Shown in pieces: positions 1 through 8,241 of a stretch of DNA of 48,454 nucleotides. The stretch covers positions 1 to 48,454 of the forward strand of contig JAGBHC010000035.1 of the NCBI GenBank assembly GCA_017935625.1, in the 5' to 3' direction. Source of the DNA: Rikenellaceae bacterium (GTDB taxonomy: Bacteria; Bacteroidota; Bacteroidia; Bacteroidales; Rikenellaceae). A program made the translations under genes and the position numbers. Below the pieces are notes generated by a model. It was not told the DNA's origin. It worked only from the letters and a program-made list of their open reading frames with translations, and searched no databases. Numbering within the stretch: the first letter of the stretch is position 1; each line of letters starts with the position of its first letter.

Positions 1-2
1 CC

Positions 3-800
3 ACCACCGAGGTGGAGAACTTCCCCGGCTACCCCGCCGGCGTTTCGGGCCCCGAACTGATGACCGACATCCGCAAGCAGGCCGAACGGTTCGGCGCCGA
101 CCTGCGTTTCGGCACCGTCACCGAAGCCGACTTCTCGCAGCGACCCTTCGCGATTACGGTGGACGGCGGCCACAAGATTGAGGCCGAAAGCGTCATCATC
201 GCCACCGGAGCCACGGCCCGCTACCTGGGACTCCCCTCCGAAACCAAATTCCGCGGCATGGGCGTGAGCGCCTGCGCCACCTGCGACGGATTCTTCTACC
301 GCAAGAAGGACGTGGCGGTGGTGGGCGGCGGCGACACCGCCTGCGAGGAGGCCACCTACCTGGCTTCGATTTGCAACAAGGTCTACATGATAGTCCGCCG
401 CAACGTGCTGCGTGCCTCGCAGGCGATGCAGGAGCGGGTGATGAAGACCCCCAACATCGAGGTGCTCTTCGAACACAACACCGTCGAAATCCTGGGCGAC
501 GAGAACGGCGTGACGGGCGCCCTGCTGCGCCGCGGCGACGGCGCCATGCACGAAATCTCCATCGACGGCTTCTTCCTGGCCATCGGCCACAAGCCCAACA
601 CGGAGCTCTTCCAGGAGCAAATCGACCTCGACGAGAACGGCTACATCAAAACGGTTCCCGGCACGAGCAAGACCAACATCGAAGGCGTCTTCGCCGCCGG
701 CGACGTCAAGGACCCCCACTACCGGCAGGCCATCACCGCCGCCGGAAGCGGCTGCATGGCGGCGCTCGACTGCGAACGGTTCCTGCTCGCCCGGAGGTAA
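3..800 (+). CDS. trxB: Thioredoxin reductase, 5' truncated by window edge
   Basis: NADPH-dependent flavoprotein that reduces thioredoxin in the cytoplasm. The reading frame is already open at base 3 (Thr-Thr-Glu-Val-Glu-Asn), so the start and the N-terminal FAD-binding GxGxxG motif lie outside the window; about 50 residues are missing compared with the usual 310-320. Visible are the redox-active CATC motif (bases 273-284), the NADPH-binding GGGDTA motif shortly after it, and the C-terminal FAD motif AAGDV followed by a typical closing region. The stop at 798-800 is 46 bases ahead of the next forward gene. Identification is secure; only the family paralogue (main TrxB or a close homologue) is open. 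Confidence 0.95.
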   Translation, partial: TTEVENFPGYPAGVSGPELMTDIRKQAERFGADLRFGTVTEADFSQRPFAITVDGGHKIEAESVIIATGATARYLGLPSETKFRGMGVSACATCDGFFYRKKDVAVVGGGDTACEEATYLASICNKVYMIVRRNVLRASQAMQERVMKTPNIEVLFEHNTVEILGDENGVTGALLRRGDGAMHEISIDGFFLAIGHKPNTELFQEQIDLDENGYIKTVPGTSKTNIEGVFAAGDVKDPHYRQAITAAGSGCMAALDCERFLLARR

Positions 801-846
801 CGCCCCGCCCGGCCGCCTCGCGGCCCGAATACGAAAAGAGAAGAAG

Positions 847-1869
847 ATGGAACACGAATTCACACCGGATTACATCACCCGCATCGAGGGGGTGCAGGGC
901 TATCCCGGTCCTGCGGGACGGGGCACCGACCCGCGCCCCGAGGGGTGGTTCGAACAGGCGGCCCTGGAGCTTTTCCGCTTCCAGGCCCGCGAGTGCGCCC
1001 CCTACCGCCGCTACCTCTCGCTCCTGGGCGCCGACCCCGACGAGGTGACCCGGCCCGAGCAGATTCCCTTCATGCCCATCGAGCTCTTCAAGCACTGCGA
1101 CGTCTACTGCGCGCACACCCCGCCCGAGGCGGTCTTCACCAGCAGCAGCACCGGCGGGGGCACCCCCTCCCGCCACATGATGGCCGACCTGTCGCTCTAC
1201 GAGCGCTGCTTCACTCGCGCCTTCGAGCTTTTCTACGGAGCGCCGGAGCGGTGGAGCCTCTACGGGCTGCTGCCCAACTACCTCCAGCGGAAGGGGAGCT
1301 CGCTGGTCTACATGGCCGACCGGCTCATCGCCCGGTGCGGCAGCGGAGGCTTCTATCTGGACGACTACGAACGCCTGCTCGCCGACATGGCCGCCGACCC
1401 CAAGCCGAAGATTCTGCTCGGAGTGAGCTACGCCCTCTGGGAGCTGGCCGAACGCTACGCCCCCCGGCTGGAAAGGTGCGTGGTGATGGAGACCGGCGGC
1501 ATGAAGGGGCATCGCGAGGAGCTCCCCAAGGAGGAGTTCCACCGCATACTCACCGAGGCGTTCGGCGTGGAGACCATCCACTCGGAGTACGGCATGGCCG
1601 AACTCACCTCCCAGGCCTACTCGCGCGGCGAAGGGCTCTTCTTCGCCCCGCCCTGGCTGCGCATCTTCATCCGCGACCTGAACGACCCGTGCGAAATCTA
1701 TCCCGACGGCCGCAGCGGAGGAGTGAACCTCATCGACCTGGGCAACCGCTTCTCCTGCGCCTTCATCCAGACGCAGGACGTGGGCGTCCGCTACCCCGAC
1801 GGCAGCTTCCGCATCCTGGGCCGCGCCGACCACAGCGAAATCAGGGGCTGCAACCTGCTGGTACAATAG
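847..1869 (+). CDS. LuxE-like acyl-protein synthetase / adenylate-forming ligase
   Basis: A 340-residue member of the LuxE acyl-protein synthetase family, which activates a carboxylic acid with ATP. The motifs are in the expected order: a Ser/Thr/Gly-rich ATP loop (TSSSTGGGTPS, about 98-108), ETGGMKG (about 215-221), the adenylate-forming EYGMAE (247-252), the TQDVG adenine/ribose motif (309-313), and the family-typical RGC near the C-terminus (333-335). No separate acyl-carrier or reductase domain is present. It sits 15 bases ahead of a Stealth-type sugar phosphotransferase and a glycosyltransferase, so it may activate an acyl group for a surface glycan or a protein. That role is inference; the substrate is unknown. 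An alternative label is phenylacetate-CoA ligase-like protein. Confidence 0.8.
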   Translation: MEHEFTPDYITRIEGVQGYPGPAGRGTDPRPEGWFEQAALELFRFQARECAPYRRYLSLLGADPDEVTRPEQIPFMPIELFKHCDVYCAHTPPEAVFTSSSTGGGTPSRHMMADLSLYERCFTRAFELFYGAPERWSLYGLLPNYLQRKGSSLVYMADRLIARCGSGGFYLDDYERLLADMAADPKPKILLGVSYALWELAERYAPRLERCVVMETGGMKGHREELPKEEFHRILTEAFGVETIHSEYGMAELTSQAYSRGEGLFFAPPWLRIFIRDLNDPCEIYPDGRSGGVNLIDLGNRFSCAFIQTQDVGVRYPDGSFRILGRADHSEIRGCNLLVQ

Positions 1870-1884
1870 ACATTCCGAAACATC

Positions 1885-2895
1885 ATGAAAAGAGAGACCG
1901 CGAACCCGACCGACACGATGGACTTCGTCATCTTCTGGGTGGACGACAGCGACCCGGCCTGGCAGGCCGCGTTCCGCCAGGCCAGGCCCGCCGAGACCGA
2001 CGACGCCTCGCTCATCCGGGTGCGCAACTGGGACAACCTGCGCTACTGGTTCCGCGGCGTGGAGCGGTTCGCCCCGTGGGTGCGCAAAATACACTTCGTC
2101 ACCTGGGGCCATCTGCCCGCATGGCTCGACACCTCCCATCCCAAACTGCACGTGGTCCGTCACGAGGAGTTCATCCCCGCCCCCTATCTGCCCACGTTCA
2201 ACTCCATCGTCATCGGCATCAACCTCCACCGCATCGAGGGGCTCTGCCCGCGGTTCGTGGTCTTCAACGACGACATGTTCCTCACCCGCGACTGCCGCCC
2301 CGAGGACTTTTTCCGCCGGGGACTGCCCTGCGACATGGCCCGCCTAAGCATCGTGCAGCCCTCCTCCATCGGACATATCATCTACAACTGCCTCGAGAAG
2401 CTCAACGCCCGATACGACAAGCGCCGGGCGATAGCCGCCCACCCCGGCAAATGGTTCTCGCCGCGCTACGGAGCGTCGAACCTGCTCAAGACGCTCACCC
2501 TCATGCCCTGGAGCACATTCCCGGGACTCTCCGACCACCATCTTCCACAGCCCTGTCTCACAGCGCAATACGAACGCTGCTGGCGCGAGTGGGGGGGGGA
2601 GCTGGACCGCACCTGCCGCCACCGCTTCCGTAACCTCACCTGCCTGTCCGACTACCTGTTCCGCTACGACATGCTCGTCTCGGGCGAGTTCGTTCCCCGC
2701 TCGATGCGCGACGGACGCCTGATGACCCTGGCCGACGACACGCTGGAGGCGATATGCGACGACATCCGCCGCCAGCGCTGGCGCACGGTCTGCCTCAACG
2801 ACAGCGAACGCATCAGCGACTTTCCCGCCGCGAGCCAGCGGCTGAGAGAGGCGTTCCACACCCTCTTACCCGACCCGTGCAGCTATGAACGTTAG
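1885..2895 (+). CDS. Stealth-family sugar phosphotransferase
   Basis: A 336-residue protein of the Stealth family, whose characterised members transfer hexose-1-phosphate units during capsule synthesis and resemble eukaryotic GlcNAc-phosphotransferase. Conserved region 1 is the N-terminal DFVIFWVDDSDPAW (about 13-26). Conserved region 2 follows (RNWDNLRYWFRGVERFAPW, about 47-65, then FVTWGHLPAW), and FNSIVIGINLHRI and VFNDDMF (about 126-132) lie further on. The start used is the ATG at 1885; an ATG at 1918 directly before conserved region 1 is possible. The 3' end overlaps the next glycosyltransferase gene by 11 bases, which suggests co-translation. The acceptor glycan cannot be read from the sequence. 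Confidence 0.85.
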   Translation: MKRETANPTDTMDFVIFWVDDSDPAWQAAFRQARPAETDDASLIRVRNWDNLRYWFRGVERFAPWVRKIHFVTWGHLPAWLDTSHPKLHVVRHEEFIPAPYLPTFNSIVIGINLHRIEGLCPRFVVFNDDMFLTRDCRPEDFFRRGLPCDMARLSIVQPSSIGHIIYNCLEKLNARYDKRRAIAAHPGKWFSPRYGASNLLKTLTLMPWSTFPGLSDHHLPQPCLTAQYERCWREWGGELDRTCRHRFRNLTCLSDYLFRYDMLVSGEFVPRSMRDGRLMTLADDTLEAICDDIRRQRWRTVCLNDSERISDFPAASQRLREAFHTLLPDPCSYER

Positions 2896-3832
2896 GTTTT
2901 CGGTGGTCATACCCCTCTACAACAAGCAGGCGGAGGTGGCCCGCTCCATCCGTTCGGCCGCCGGGCAGAGCCTCGCGCCCTACGAAATCATCGTGGTGGA
3001 CGACGGCTCCACCGACCGCAGCGCCGCCGTGGTCGAGGCGCTCGACATTCCGCGGCTGCGCCTCGTCTCCCAGTCCAATGCCGGCGTCTCGGCCGCCCGC
3101 AACCGGGGCATCGCCGAAGCCACGGGCGACTGCATCGCCCTGCTCGACGCCGACGACGTGTGGCACCCCGGCTTTCTGCAGACCATCGCCTCGATGATGG
3201 CGCGCTGGCCCGGCTGCGGTGCCTACGCCACCGCCTTCCGGGCGGTCGATGCCCGCATGGCACGGCCCGAGGGCGACCGCCTGACTCCCGAAGGCCCCGT
3301 GGAGGAGTTCTTCCGCAAGGCCGTCTCCGACATCGTGCTCTTCACCTCGGCCACCGTCATCCCGCGCCGTATCTTCGCCGAAACGGGCGGATTCCCCGAA
3401 GGGATGAGGCTCGGCGAGGACCAGCACCTGTGGATACGCATCGCCTCGCGCTATCCGGTCTGCCACTCGCCCCGCATCGAGGTCGATTACATGGTCGCGG
3501 CCTCCAACCGCTCGACGGCCATCTACCGGCCCGAACGGACGGCCCGCTCGTTCGAGGAGCTGCTCGGCACCGACGTGCAATCCACGCCCGAAGCCGAAGC
3601 CCTGCGCCGCGAATACATCGCCCGCTGCGCCCTGGGCAAGGCCGTCACCCTGACCGTCAAGGGCGACACGCAGGCCGGCCGCCGCGCCGAACGCCTCTTC
3701 GCCTACACCCGTCTGTTCCGGCGCCAATGGTGGCGGCTGCGGCTGCTGAACCGGCTTCCCGTCCGGTTGCGCGCTCCGCTCGACCGGCTCTACGACGGGG
3801 CGGCCCGGCTCCTGCTGCACAAGGGATTCTGA
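2885..3832 (+). CDS. Family 2 glycosyltransferase
   Basis: A GT-A fold inverting glycosyltransferase of family GT2 (315 residues). The N-terminus FSVVIPLYNK starts the nucleotide-binding fold, with VVDDGSTD at about 38-44, NAGVSAARNRGI at about 65-76 and the metal-binding DADD at 88-91. The C-terminal third is basic and has no convincing transmembrane helix, so the enzyme is probably cytoplasmic or peripherally membrane-bound. It starts inside the end of the Stealth gene (11-base overlap) and is the last gene of the trxB-to-glycosyltransferase run. With its neighbour it probably builds a phosphate-linked surface polysaccharide. Donor and acceptor are not predictable. Confidence 0.88.
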   Translation: MNVRFSVVIPLYNKQAEVARSIRSAAGQSLAPYEIIVVDDGSTDRSAAVVEALDIPRLRLVSQSNAGVSAARNRGIAEATGDCIALLDADDVWHPGFLQTIASMMARWPGCGAYATAFRAVDARMARPEGDRLTPEGPVEEFFRKAVSDIVLFTSATVIPRRIFAETGGFPEGMRLGEDQHLWIRIASRYPVCHSPRIEVDYMVAASNRSTAIYRPERTARSFEELLGTDVQSTPEAEALRREYIARCALGKAVTLTVKGDTQAGRRAERLFAYTRLFRRQWWRLRLLNRLPVRLRAPLDRLYDGAARLLLHKGF

Positions 3833-4000
3833 CCGGCGGCCCCGGCGGAGAAGGTTTCCGCCCCCGGCCGACGACACGCAGGCCGGACCCTCCCCCGCTC
3901 CCTGCGCCGAACGCCCCCTCGCCCGCCGCCGGCGAACCGTCCCGGCCAGCGCACGCGGCACAACGCCCGGCATGTTTCCGTTTCCGAACGAATATTCATA
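3833..4000. other. GC-rich spacer without a gene
   Basis: This very GC-rich spacer follows the glycosyltransferase. Open frames here have no family signature and belong to long overlapping shadow frames. I see no clear intrinsic terminator (no stem followed by a T-run). The AT-rich regulatory part starts near 4001 and is listed separately. Confidence 0.5.
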
Positions 4001-4076
4001 TATTCGACTCTGTCCAATTACTCCGCCCGGTAAAAGCGAACGAGTTTGCTTTTACTCTCGCTTATCCGTATATTTG
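4001..4076 (+). repeat. Promoter-bearing repeat module, folE copy
   Basis: This stretch matches, on the forward strand, the reverse strand of the modules at 32209-32410 and 43638-43720. Shared blocks in order are a GACTC/GTC block, TACTC..CGC.CGG.AAAA, and CTCTCGCTTATnCGTATnTTTG. It contains an 11-bp hairpin (4030-4040 pairing with 4045-4055, loop CGAG, one G-T pair). It also contains a full Bacteroidota promoter: -33 TTTG at 4045-4048, 20 bases, then -7 TATATTTG at 4069-4076. The hairpin overlaps the -33 box. Confidence 0.7.
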
Positions 4077-4126
4077 TCTCAAACGAATCGCAGAACGGCC
4101 GTATGCCGTCCTGCGGACGTCCGTAC

Positions 4127-4157
4127 TTTCGTTTTTCACCGAATATAATTATATTTG
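4127..4157 (+). promoter_or_regulatory. Proximal folE promoter
   Basis: The -7 box TATATTTG is at 4150-4157. It is preceded after 19 bases by TTTC (4127-4130), a near match to the -33 TTTG. It would give a leader of roughly 50 bases before the folE ATG at 4211, and is the second promoter in tandem after the one in the repeat module at 4045-4076. Confidence 0.6.
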
Positions 4158-4210
4158 CACCCGCATACGGCAGCGACACGCCCGCCGAACCAAAACAAGC
4201 CTCGAACGAC

Positions 4211-4816
4211 ATGGAACCCATTTACAGCAAAGAGGAGAGCTACTCCCAAGAGCCCGTCTCCGCCCTCATGGAACATTACCGGGCCATCCTCGCCCTGCTG
4301 GGCGAGGACCCCGAACGCGAAGGTCTGGTCAAGACCCCGGAGCGGGTGGCCAAGGCGATGGCTTTTCTGACCAAAGGCTACGGCGAAGACCCCGCCGCCA
4401 TCCTCCGCTCGGCCATGTTCCGCGAGGAGTACAAACAGATGGTGCTGGTCAAGGACATCGAACTCTACTCGCTGTGCGAGCACCACATGCTTCCGTTCTA
4501 CGGCAAGGCCCACGTGGCCTACATCCCCAACGGATACATCACCGGCCTGTCGAAAGTGGCCCGCGTGGTGGAGTGCTTCGCCCGGCGGCTGCAGGTGCAG
4601 GAACGCCTGACCGTGCAAATCAGGGACTGCATCCAGCAGACCCTCAACCCGATGGGCGTGGCGGTGGTCATCGAGGCCAGCCACATGTGCATGCAGATGC
4701 GCGGCGTGCAGAAACAGAACTCGGCGACCACCACTTCGGCCTTCACCGGGGTGTTCCTCTCCCAGCAGCGCACCCGCGAGGAGTTCATGTCGCTGATAGG
4801 AACCCATCTCAGATAA
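4211..4816 (+). CDS. folE: GTP cyclohydrolase I
   Basis: Converts GTP to 7,8-dihydroneopterin triphosphate, the first step of folate (and pterin) synthesis. The 201-residue protein carries the zinc and active-site motif [18 protein letters not shown] (CEHH at 89-92), the third zinc ligand Cys160 in HMCMQMRG, and the substrate-binding QERLT (about 130-134). The start at 4211 gives the normal family length; the longer open frame beginning at 4046 would put the two promoters inside the gene and is rejected. It is followed after 20 bases by cutC, so the two are probably co-transcribed from the tandem promoters at 4045-4076 and 4127-4157. Confidence 0.96.
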   Translation: MEPIYSKEESYSQEPVSALMEHYRAILALLGEDPEREGLVKTPERVAKAMAFLTKGYGEDPAAILRSAMFREEYKQMVLVKDIELYSLCEHHMLPFYGKAHVAYIPNGYITGLSKVARVVECFARRLQVQERLTVQIRDCIQQTLNPMGVAVVIEASHMCMQMRGVQKQNSATTTSAFTGVFLSQQRTREEFMSLIGTHLR

Positions 4817-4836
4817 CCCGGAAAACAGAAGGAGCT

Positions 4837-5574
4837 ATGCGCAAGATTGAAATCTGCTGCTCGTCGGTAGCCGACGCCCTGGAGGCGCAGGCCGGAGGCG
4901 CCGTGCGCGTGGAACTCTGCTCGGCACTCGGTCTGGGGGGCATCACCCCGAGCCACGGTGTGATAAAAGGGGTGCTGGAACGCTGTCCGGAGCTTCGCGT
5001 ACACGTGCTCATCCGTCCGCGCGAAGGCGACTTTCTCTATTCGCCCCTCGAGGCGGAGACCATGACCGAAGAGATTCTCCGCTGCCGCGAACTGGGCGTG
5101 CACGGCGTCGTGGTGGGAGCGCTCACTGCCGACGGAGAGGTGGATACCGCCCTGCTGGCCCGGCTGAAAGAGGCCGCCGGCCCCCTGTCGGTCACCTTCC
5201 ACCGGGCGTTCGACGTCTGCCGCGACCCCTACAAGGCGCTGGAGGACATCATCGCCGCCGGCTGCGACCGGCTGCTCACCTCCGGATGCCGCCCCTCGGC
5301 GGTCGAGGGAGCCGACACCATCGCCGCACTGGTGGCCCGGGCCGCCGGACGGCTGTCGGTCATGCCGGGGTGCGGCGTGCGCCCCTCCAACATCGCCGAC
5401 CTGGAACGGATTACCGGAGCCACCGAATTCCACAGCTCGGCACGCCTGCACACCTCCAGCGGCATGGTCTACCGCAGCCGCCGGGTCGTGCTGTCGGGGG
5501 ACCCGGCCCAGGAGTACGCACTCAGCCGCACAGACCGCCGCATCGTGCTACAACTTGTGGATAACCTCCGTTAG
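4837..5574 (+). CDS. cutC: CutC family copper homeostasis protein
   Basis: A 245-residue TIM-barrel protein of the CutC family. The N-terminus KIEICCSS, the motifs RVELCSALGLGGITPS and VHVLIRPREGDFLY, the FHRAFDV segment and the terminal FHSSAR region are all present. Members are linked to copper tolerance, but the biochemical activity of bacterial CutC is not settled. A good ribosome-binding sequence (AGAAGGAG, 4827-4834) precedes the ATG at 4837. The last 27 bases overlap the end of the convergent transglutaminase-domain gene, so transcripts of the two genes are complementary at their ends. Confidence 0.92.
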   Translation: MRKIEICCSSVADALEAQAGGAVRVELCSALGLGGITPSHGVIKGVLERCPELRVHVLIRPREGDFLYSPLEAETMTEEILRCRELGVHGVVVGALTADGEVDTALLARLKEAAGPLSVTFHRAFDVCRDPYKALEDIIAAGCDRLLTSGCRPSAVEGADTIAALVARAAGRLSVMPGCGVRPSNIADLERITGATEFHSSARLHTSSGMVYRSRRVVLSGDPAQEYALSRTDRRIVLQLVDNLR

Positions 5575-8241
5575 CCGGGCCCCCAGCGAGGTGTCGTAGC
5601 CCGCCGAAAAGAAGACCACCCGCCCGAAACTGTCGGCAATCGCCACCACGGGCAGCGGCGCACCGCTCCGTTCGCACGCCTCGCAGAGCATCTTCCGCAG
5701 ACGGCCATCGACATCCTCGGCCCAAATCATCGTCTGTCCGGGCAGCGGTCCGAACCGCTCCGCCCCGAACGCCGCGACGCTGCACCCCTCGGGCAGCGCC
5801 ACCACGATTTTCCGTCCCCAATCCTCCAGCAGGCCGCTCACCGAAGCGATTTCGCGCATCGCATGGTTGCTCGGTTCGTCGCCCGCACCCGGCAGCACCA
5901 CCATGAAGTAGCCGCGTCCGGTGAGCGAAAGCAGCGAGACCGGTCCGCCGGCACCCTCCACCTTCACCGGCGCCTCGGCATCGATGAATCCCTGCACCTC
6001 GATGTCGCGGCTGTCGTGCCGCAGCACCAGCGGCACCGACGTCAGCGCATCCCATTCCACCGGAAAGAGCTCCATGTGCGCCAGCACCTTGCCCGAAGCC
6101 ATCCGCGTGCCGGAGGTCAGGGCGTAGTAGCCGCAGTCGAGCCCGTAGGGTCTGCTCAGCAGCGTGCGCCACGACGCCTCGGCTCCCAGCTCGGTGGCAT
6201 CGCCCGACTCGAAATTGAGCGCCGAGAAGACGCCGCCGTCGCACCGCGAGAGGGTGAAGTGACGGTAATATTGCGGGTCCGGGACCCAGGGTACGGGGTC
6301 GTAGGGGCACCAGAGCACCCCGCCCGCCGTGAAACGGTCCTTTTCGCCCGTCGTCCCGTCCGTCGCCTCGGCGCTGCCGGAGGCCGGACGGCCGAAGGTG
6401 ACGTCGTGCCAATGGCCGCCGTGCAGATACTGCGTCTTGCCCGTCACGGCGTCGATGCGGGCCGGCACGCCGCGAGCCCGGCACACCGCCACGAAGAATA
6501 TCTCCCGCGAGCGGCTGTCGGCGCACCGCAGCCCGAGCACCCCGGCCGGAGAGACGGGAATCCGCTGCGGATTGAGTTCGTCGGCCACGGCGATGTGCTG
6601 TGCGCACCACGCCTCCAGGCGTGCGGGGTCGGCGGCTATCTCCGCCGCCGAAGGCAGCCCGGGCGCCCCGGCCAGCAGCTCCTTGTAGGGCGAAAGCAGC
6701 TCGCCCGCCACGCGCGGCGCCAGCACGTAGTCGCGCCACACCGCCCCGCTGCCCGCAGGCGTATGTTCGAGGTGGTCGCGCAGCACGCTTTCGGGCGTAT
6801 CCCGAAGGTCCTTGGCCGACACGGTGGAGAGCAGCTCCACCGCCACAGCACGCCGCTCGGCCGGCGTATGCTCCAGAAATGCAAGCACCTCGCGCCAGTT
6901 GCCGGCCGACGCCGCGAGCAACGGAGCAGCCCCGGGGTCGAGTCCCAGCCGGCGGCACTCCGCCCCGGCCCGTTCGGGAGTCATGAAGGTAGCCGTGTAC
7001 TCCGCCCGCAGGCAGTCCTCCTCCGCCAGCCGTCTGCGGTTGGCCTCTATCTGTTCCGGCGTCGCCTCCGCGGGGATGTTCCCCTCCGGCGGCGGCACGA
7101 TGTCGAAATCGAGCGAAAGCGGCTCTCCGACCCGGCGGTCGAGCGTCACGGTCAGACTCTCCGACGAGAGCACGCCGAACCCGAAGCGGTCGTCCCGGCT
7201 GGCCCACACCAGCATGTCGCCCAGACCGGTGGTGAGCGAAACACTCCCCAGGCTGTCGGAGAGAAGCGTCGCCACGGGATAGAATTCGGCGTAGTTGTAA
7301 ATCTTGAACTCGACCCTCGCCCCGACGGCCGGTTCGCCCCGCTCGTCCACGACCCGCACCGTCGCGCGGCGCGTATCGACGTAGTTGTCTATGACATTGA
7401 TTTCGGTATAGCAGGGAGTGCGGCGGATGATATCCTCCCCGCCCTCGTAACGGCCGAAGACCCGCGTGTGCATCAGCATAGCCCGCGAGGCGGGGGCATT
7501 GAACCAGGCCAGGTTGAGCACCGGCTCGGGTTCGCAGGCACCCAGAAAATACCAGCGGCCGTCCACCCACACCTCCACCCAGGCGTGGTTGTCGTCGGTG
7601 TGGGCCCAGCGCGGCGTGTAGACCTGCCGGGCGGGAATGCCCACCGTGCGCAGGGCGGCCACGGCGAGCGTAGACTCCTCGCCGCACCGTCCCAGCGCGG
7701 TGCGGACGGTCGCCACAGGCGATGAAGTGCGCGAATCGGAGGGGGCGTAGGTGACGTGCTCGTGGCACCAGTGGTTCACCTCCAGCGCCGCTTGGTAGAG
7801 CGAAAGCCCCTCCACCCGCCGGCTCAGCTCCTCGAAATAGCGGGTGCGGAAGTCGTCGAGGTTCTCGTTATTGACCCGCACCGGCAGCACGAAGTGCCGG
7901 AACACCTCCACGGGCACCGTGCGGCCCCACGCCATCCGCTCGCGGGCGGCAAAGGCCGCACGCACGTTCCGAAGATAGAACTCCGGAGCATAATCGGCCA
8001 TGTCGCCCAGGGGCATGTAGGCGTAGAGGAACACCAGCGCATCGCGCTCGGCCGCGGAGAGGCTGTCGGCAGCCAGCAGCGCCTCGATTTCCTGCGTGCC
8101 GCCCGGAGTCCGCTCCAGCCGTCCGGCCCAGTCGCTGCGAACCCGCTCCATGAAAGCTCCGTCGCCGATGGCCGGCCGCTGCGTGCAGGAGCCCAGCAGC
8201 CAGAGAGCCGCCAGACAAACGATGTATTTCAATCGGTTCAT
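5548..8241 (-). CDS. Transglutaminase-domain lipoprotein
   Basis: An 897-residue exported lipoprotein: signal peptide with lipobox LLGSC (Cys19). A transglutaminase-like core at about 150-240 has Cys186 (GRCGEES), His219 (DDNHAWVEVW) and an acidic residue near 237 (GACEPE) as the likely triad. A carboxypeptidase-regulatory-like beta domain follows (about 290-360). Then comes a second, degraded transglutaminase-like stretch (LRCADSRSREIFFVAVCRARG), and a thioredoxin-like C-terminus. The gene begins inside the stop codon of the fucosidase gene (ATGA), so it is translationally coupled to it. Probable role: peptide or amide handling on glycoconjugates in the periplasm or at the surface; this is inference. 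Its 3' end overlaps cutC by 27 bases. Confidence 0.85.
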   Translation of the reverse strand: MNRLKYIVCLAALWLLGSCTQRPAIGDGAFMERVRSDWAGRLERTPGGTQEIEALLAADSLSAAERDALVFLYAYMPLGDMADYAPEFYLRNVRAAFAARERMAWGRTVPVEVFRHFVLPVRVNNENLDDFRTRYFEELSRRVEGLSLYQAALEVNHWCHEHVTYAPSDSRTSSPVATVRTALGRCGEESTLAVAALRTVGIPARQVYTPRWAHTDDNHAWVEVWVDGRWYFLGACEPEPVLNLAWFNAPASRAMLMHTRVFGRYEGGEDIIRRTPCYTEINVIDNYVDTRRATVRVVDERGEPAVGARVEFKIYNYAEFYPVATLLSDSLGSVSLTTGLGDMLVWASRDDRFGFGVLSSESLTVTLDRRVGEPLSLDFDIVPPPEGNIPAEATPEQIEANRRRLAEEDCLRAEYTATFMTPERAGAECRRLGLDPGAAPLLAASAGNWREVLAFLEHTPAERRAVAVELLSTVSAKDLRDTPESVLRDHLEHTPAGSGAVWRDYVLAPRVAGELLSPYKELLAGAPGLPSAAEIAADPARLEAWCAQHIAVADELNPQRIPVSPAGVLGLRCADSRSREIFFVAVCRARGVPARIDAVTGKTQYLHGGHWHDVTFGRPASGSAEATDGTTGEKDRFTAGGVLWCPYDPVPWVPDPQYYRHFTLSRCDGGVFSALNFESGDATELGAEASWRTLLSRPYGLDCGYYALTSGTRMASGKVLAHMELFPVEWDALTSVPLVLRHDSRDIEVQGFIDAEAPVKVEGAGGPVSLLSLTGRGYFMVVLPGAGDEPSNHAMREIASVSGLLEDWGRKIVVALPEGCSVAAFGAERFGPLPGQTMIWAEDVDGRLRKMLCEACERSGAPLPVVAIADSFGRVVFFSAGYDTSLGARLTEVIHKL

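Noticed and set aside
733-2229. Reverse open frame of 498 codons opposite the LuxE-like and Stealth genes
   Set aside because: Low-complexity Val/Gly/Glu product without family features; the forward genes are well supported.
4046-4210. Longer N-terminus for folE starting at 4046
   Set aside because: It would translate the promoter boxes and give 55 extra residues unlike the family; the ATG at 4211 gives the normal length.
3160-5574. Forward open frame of 804 codons running across the glycosyltransferase, the folE promoters and folE before entering the cutC frame
   Set aside because: Only the last part, from 4837, is cutC. The upstream part is out of frame with two real genes and Arg/Pro-rich.
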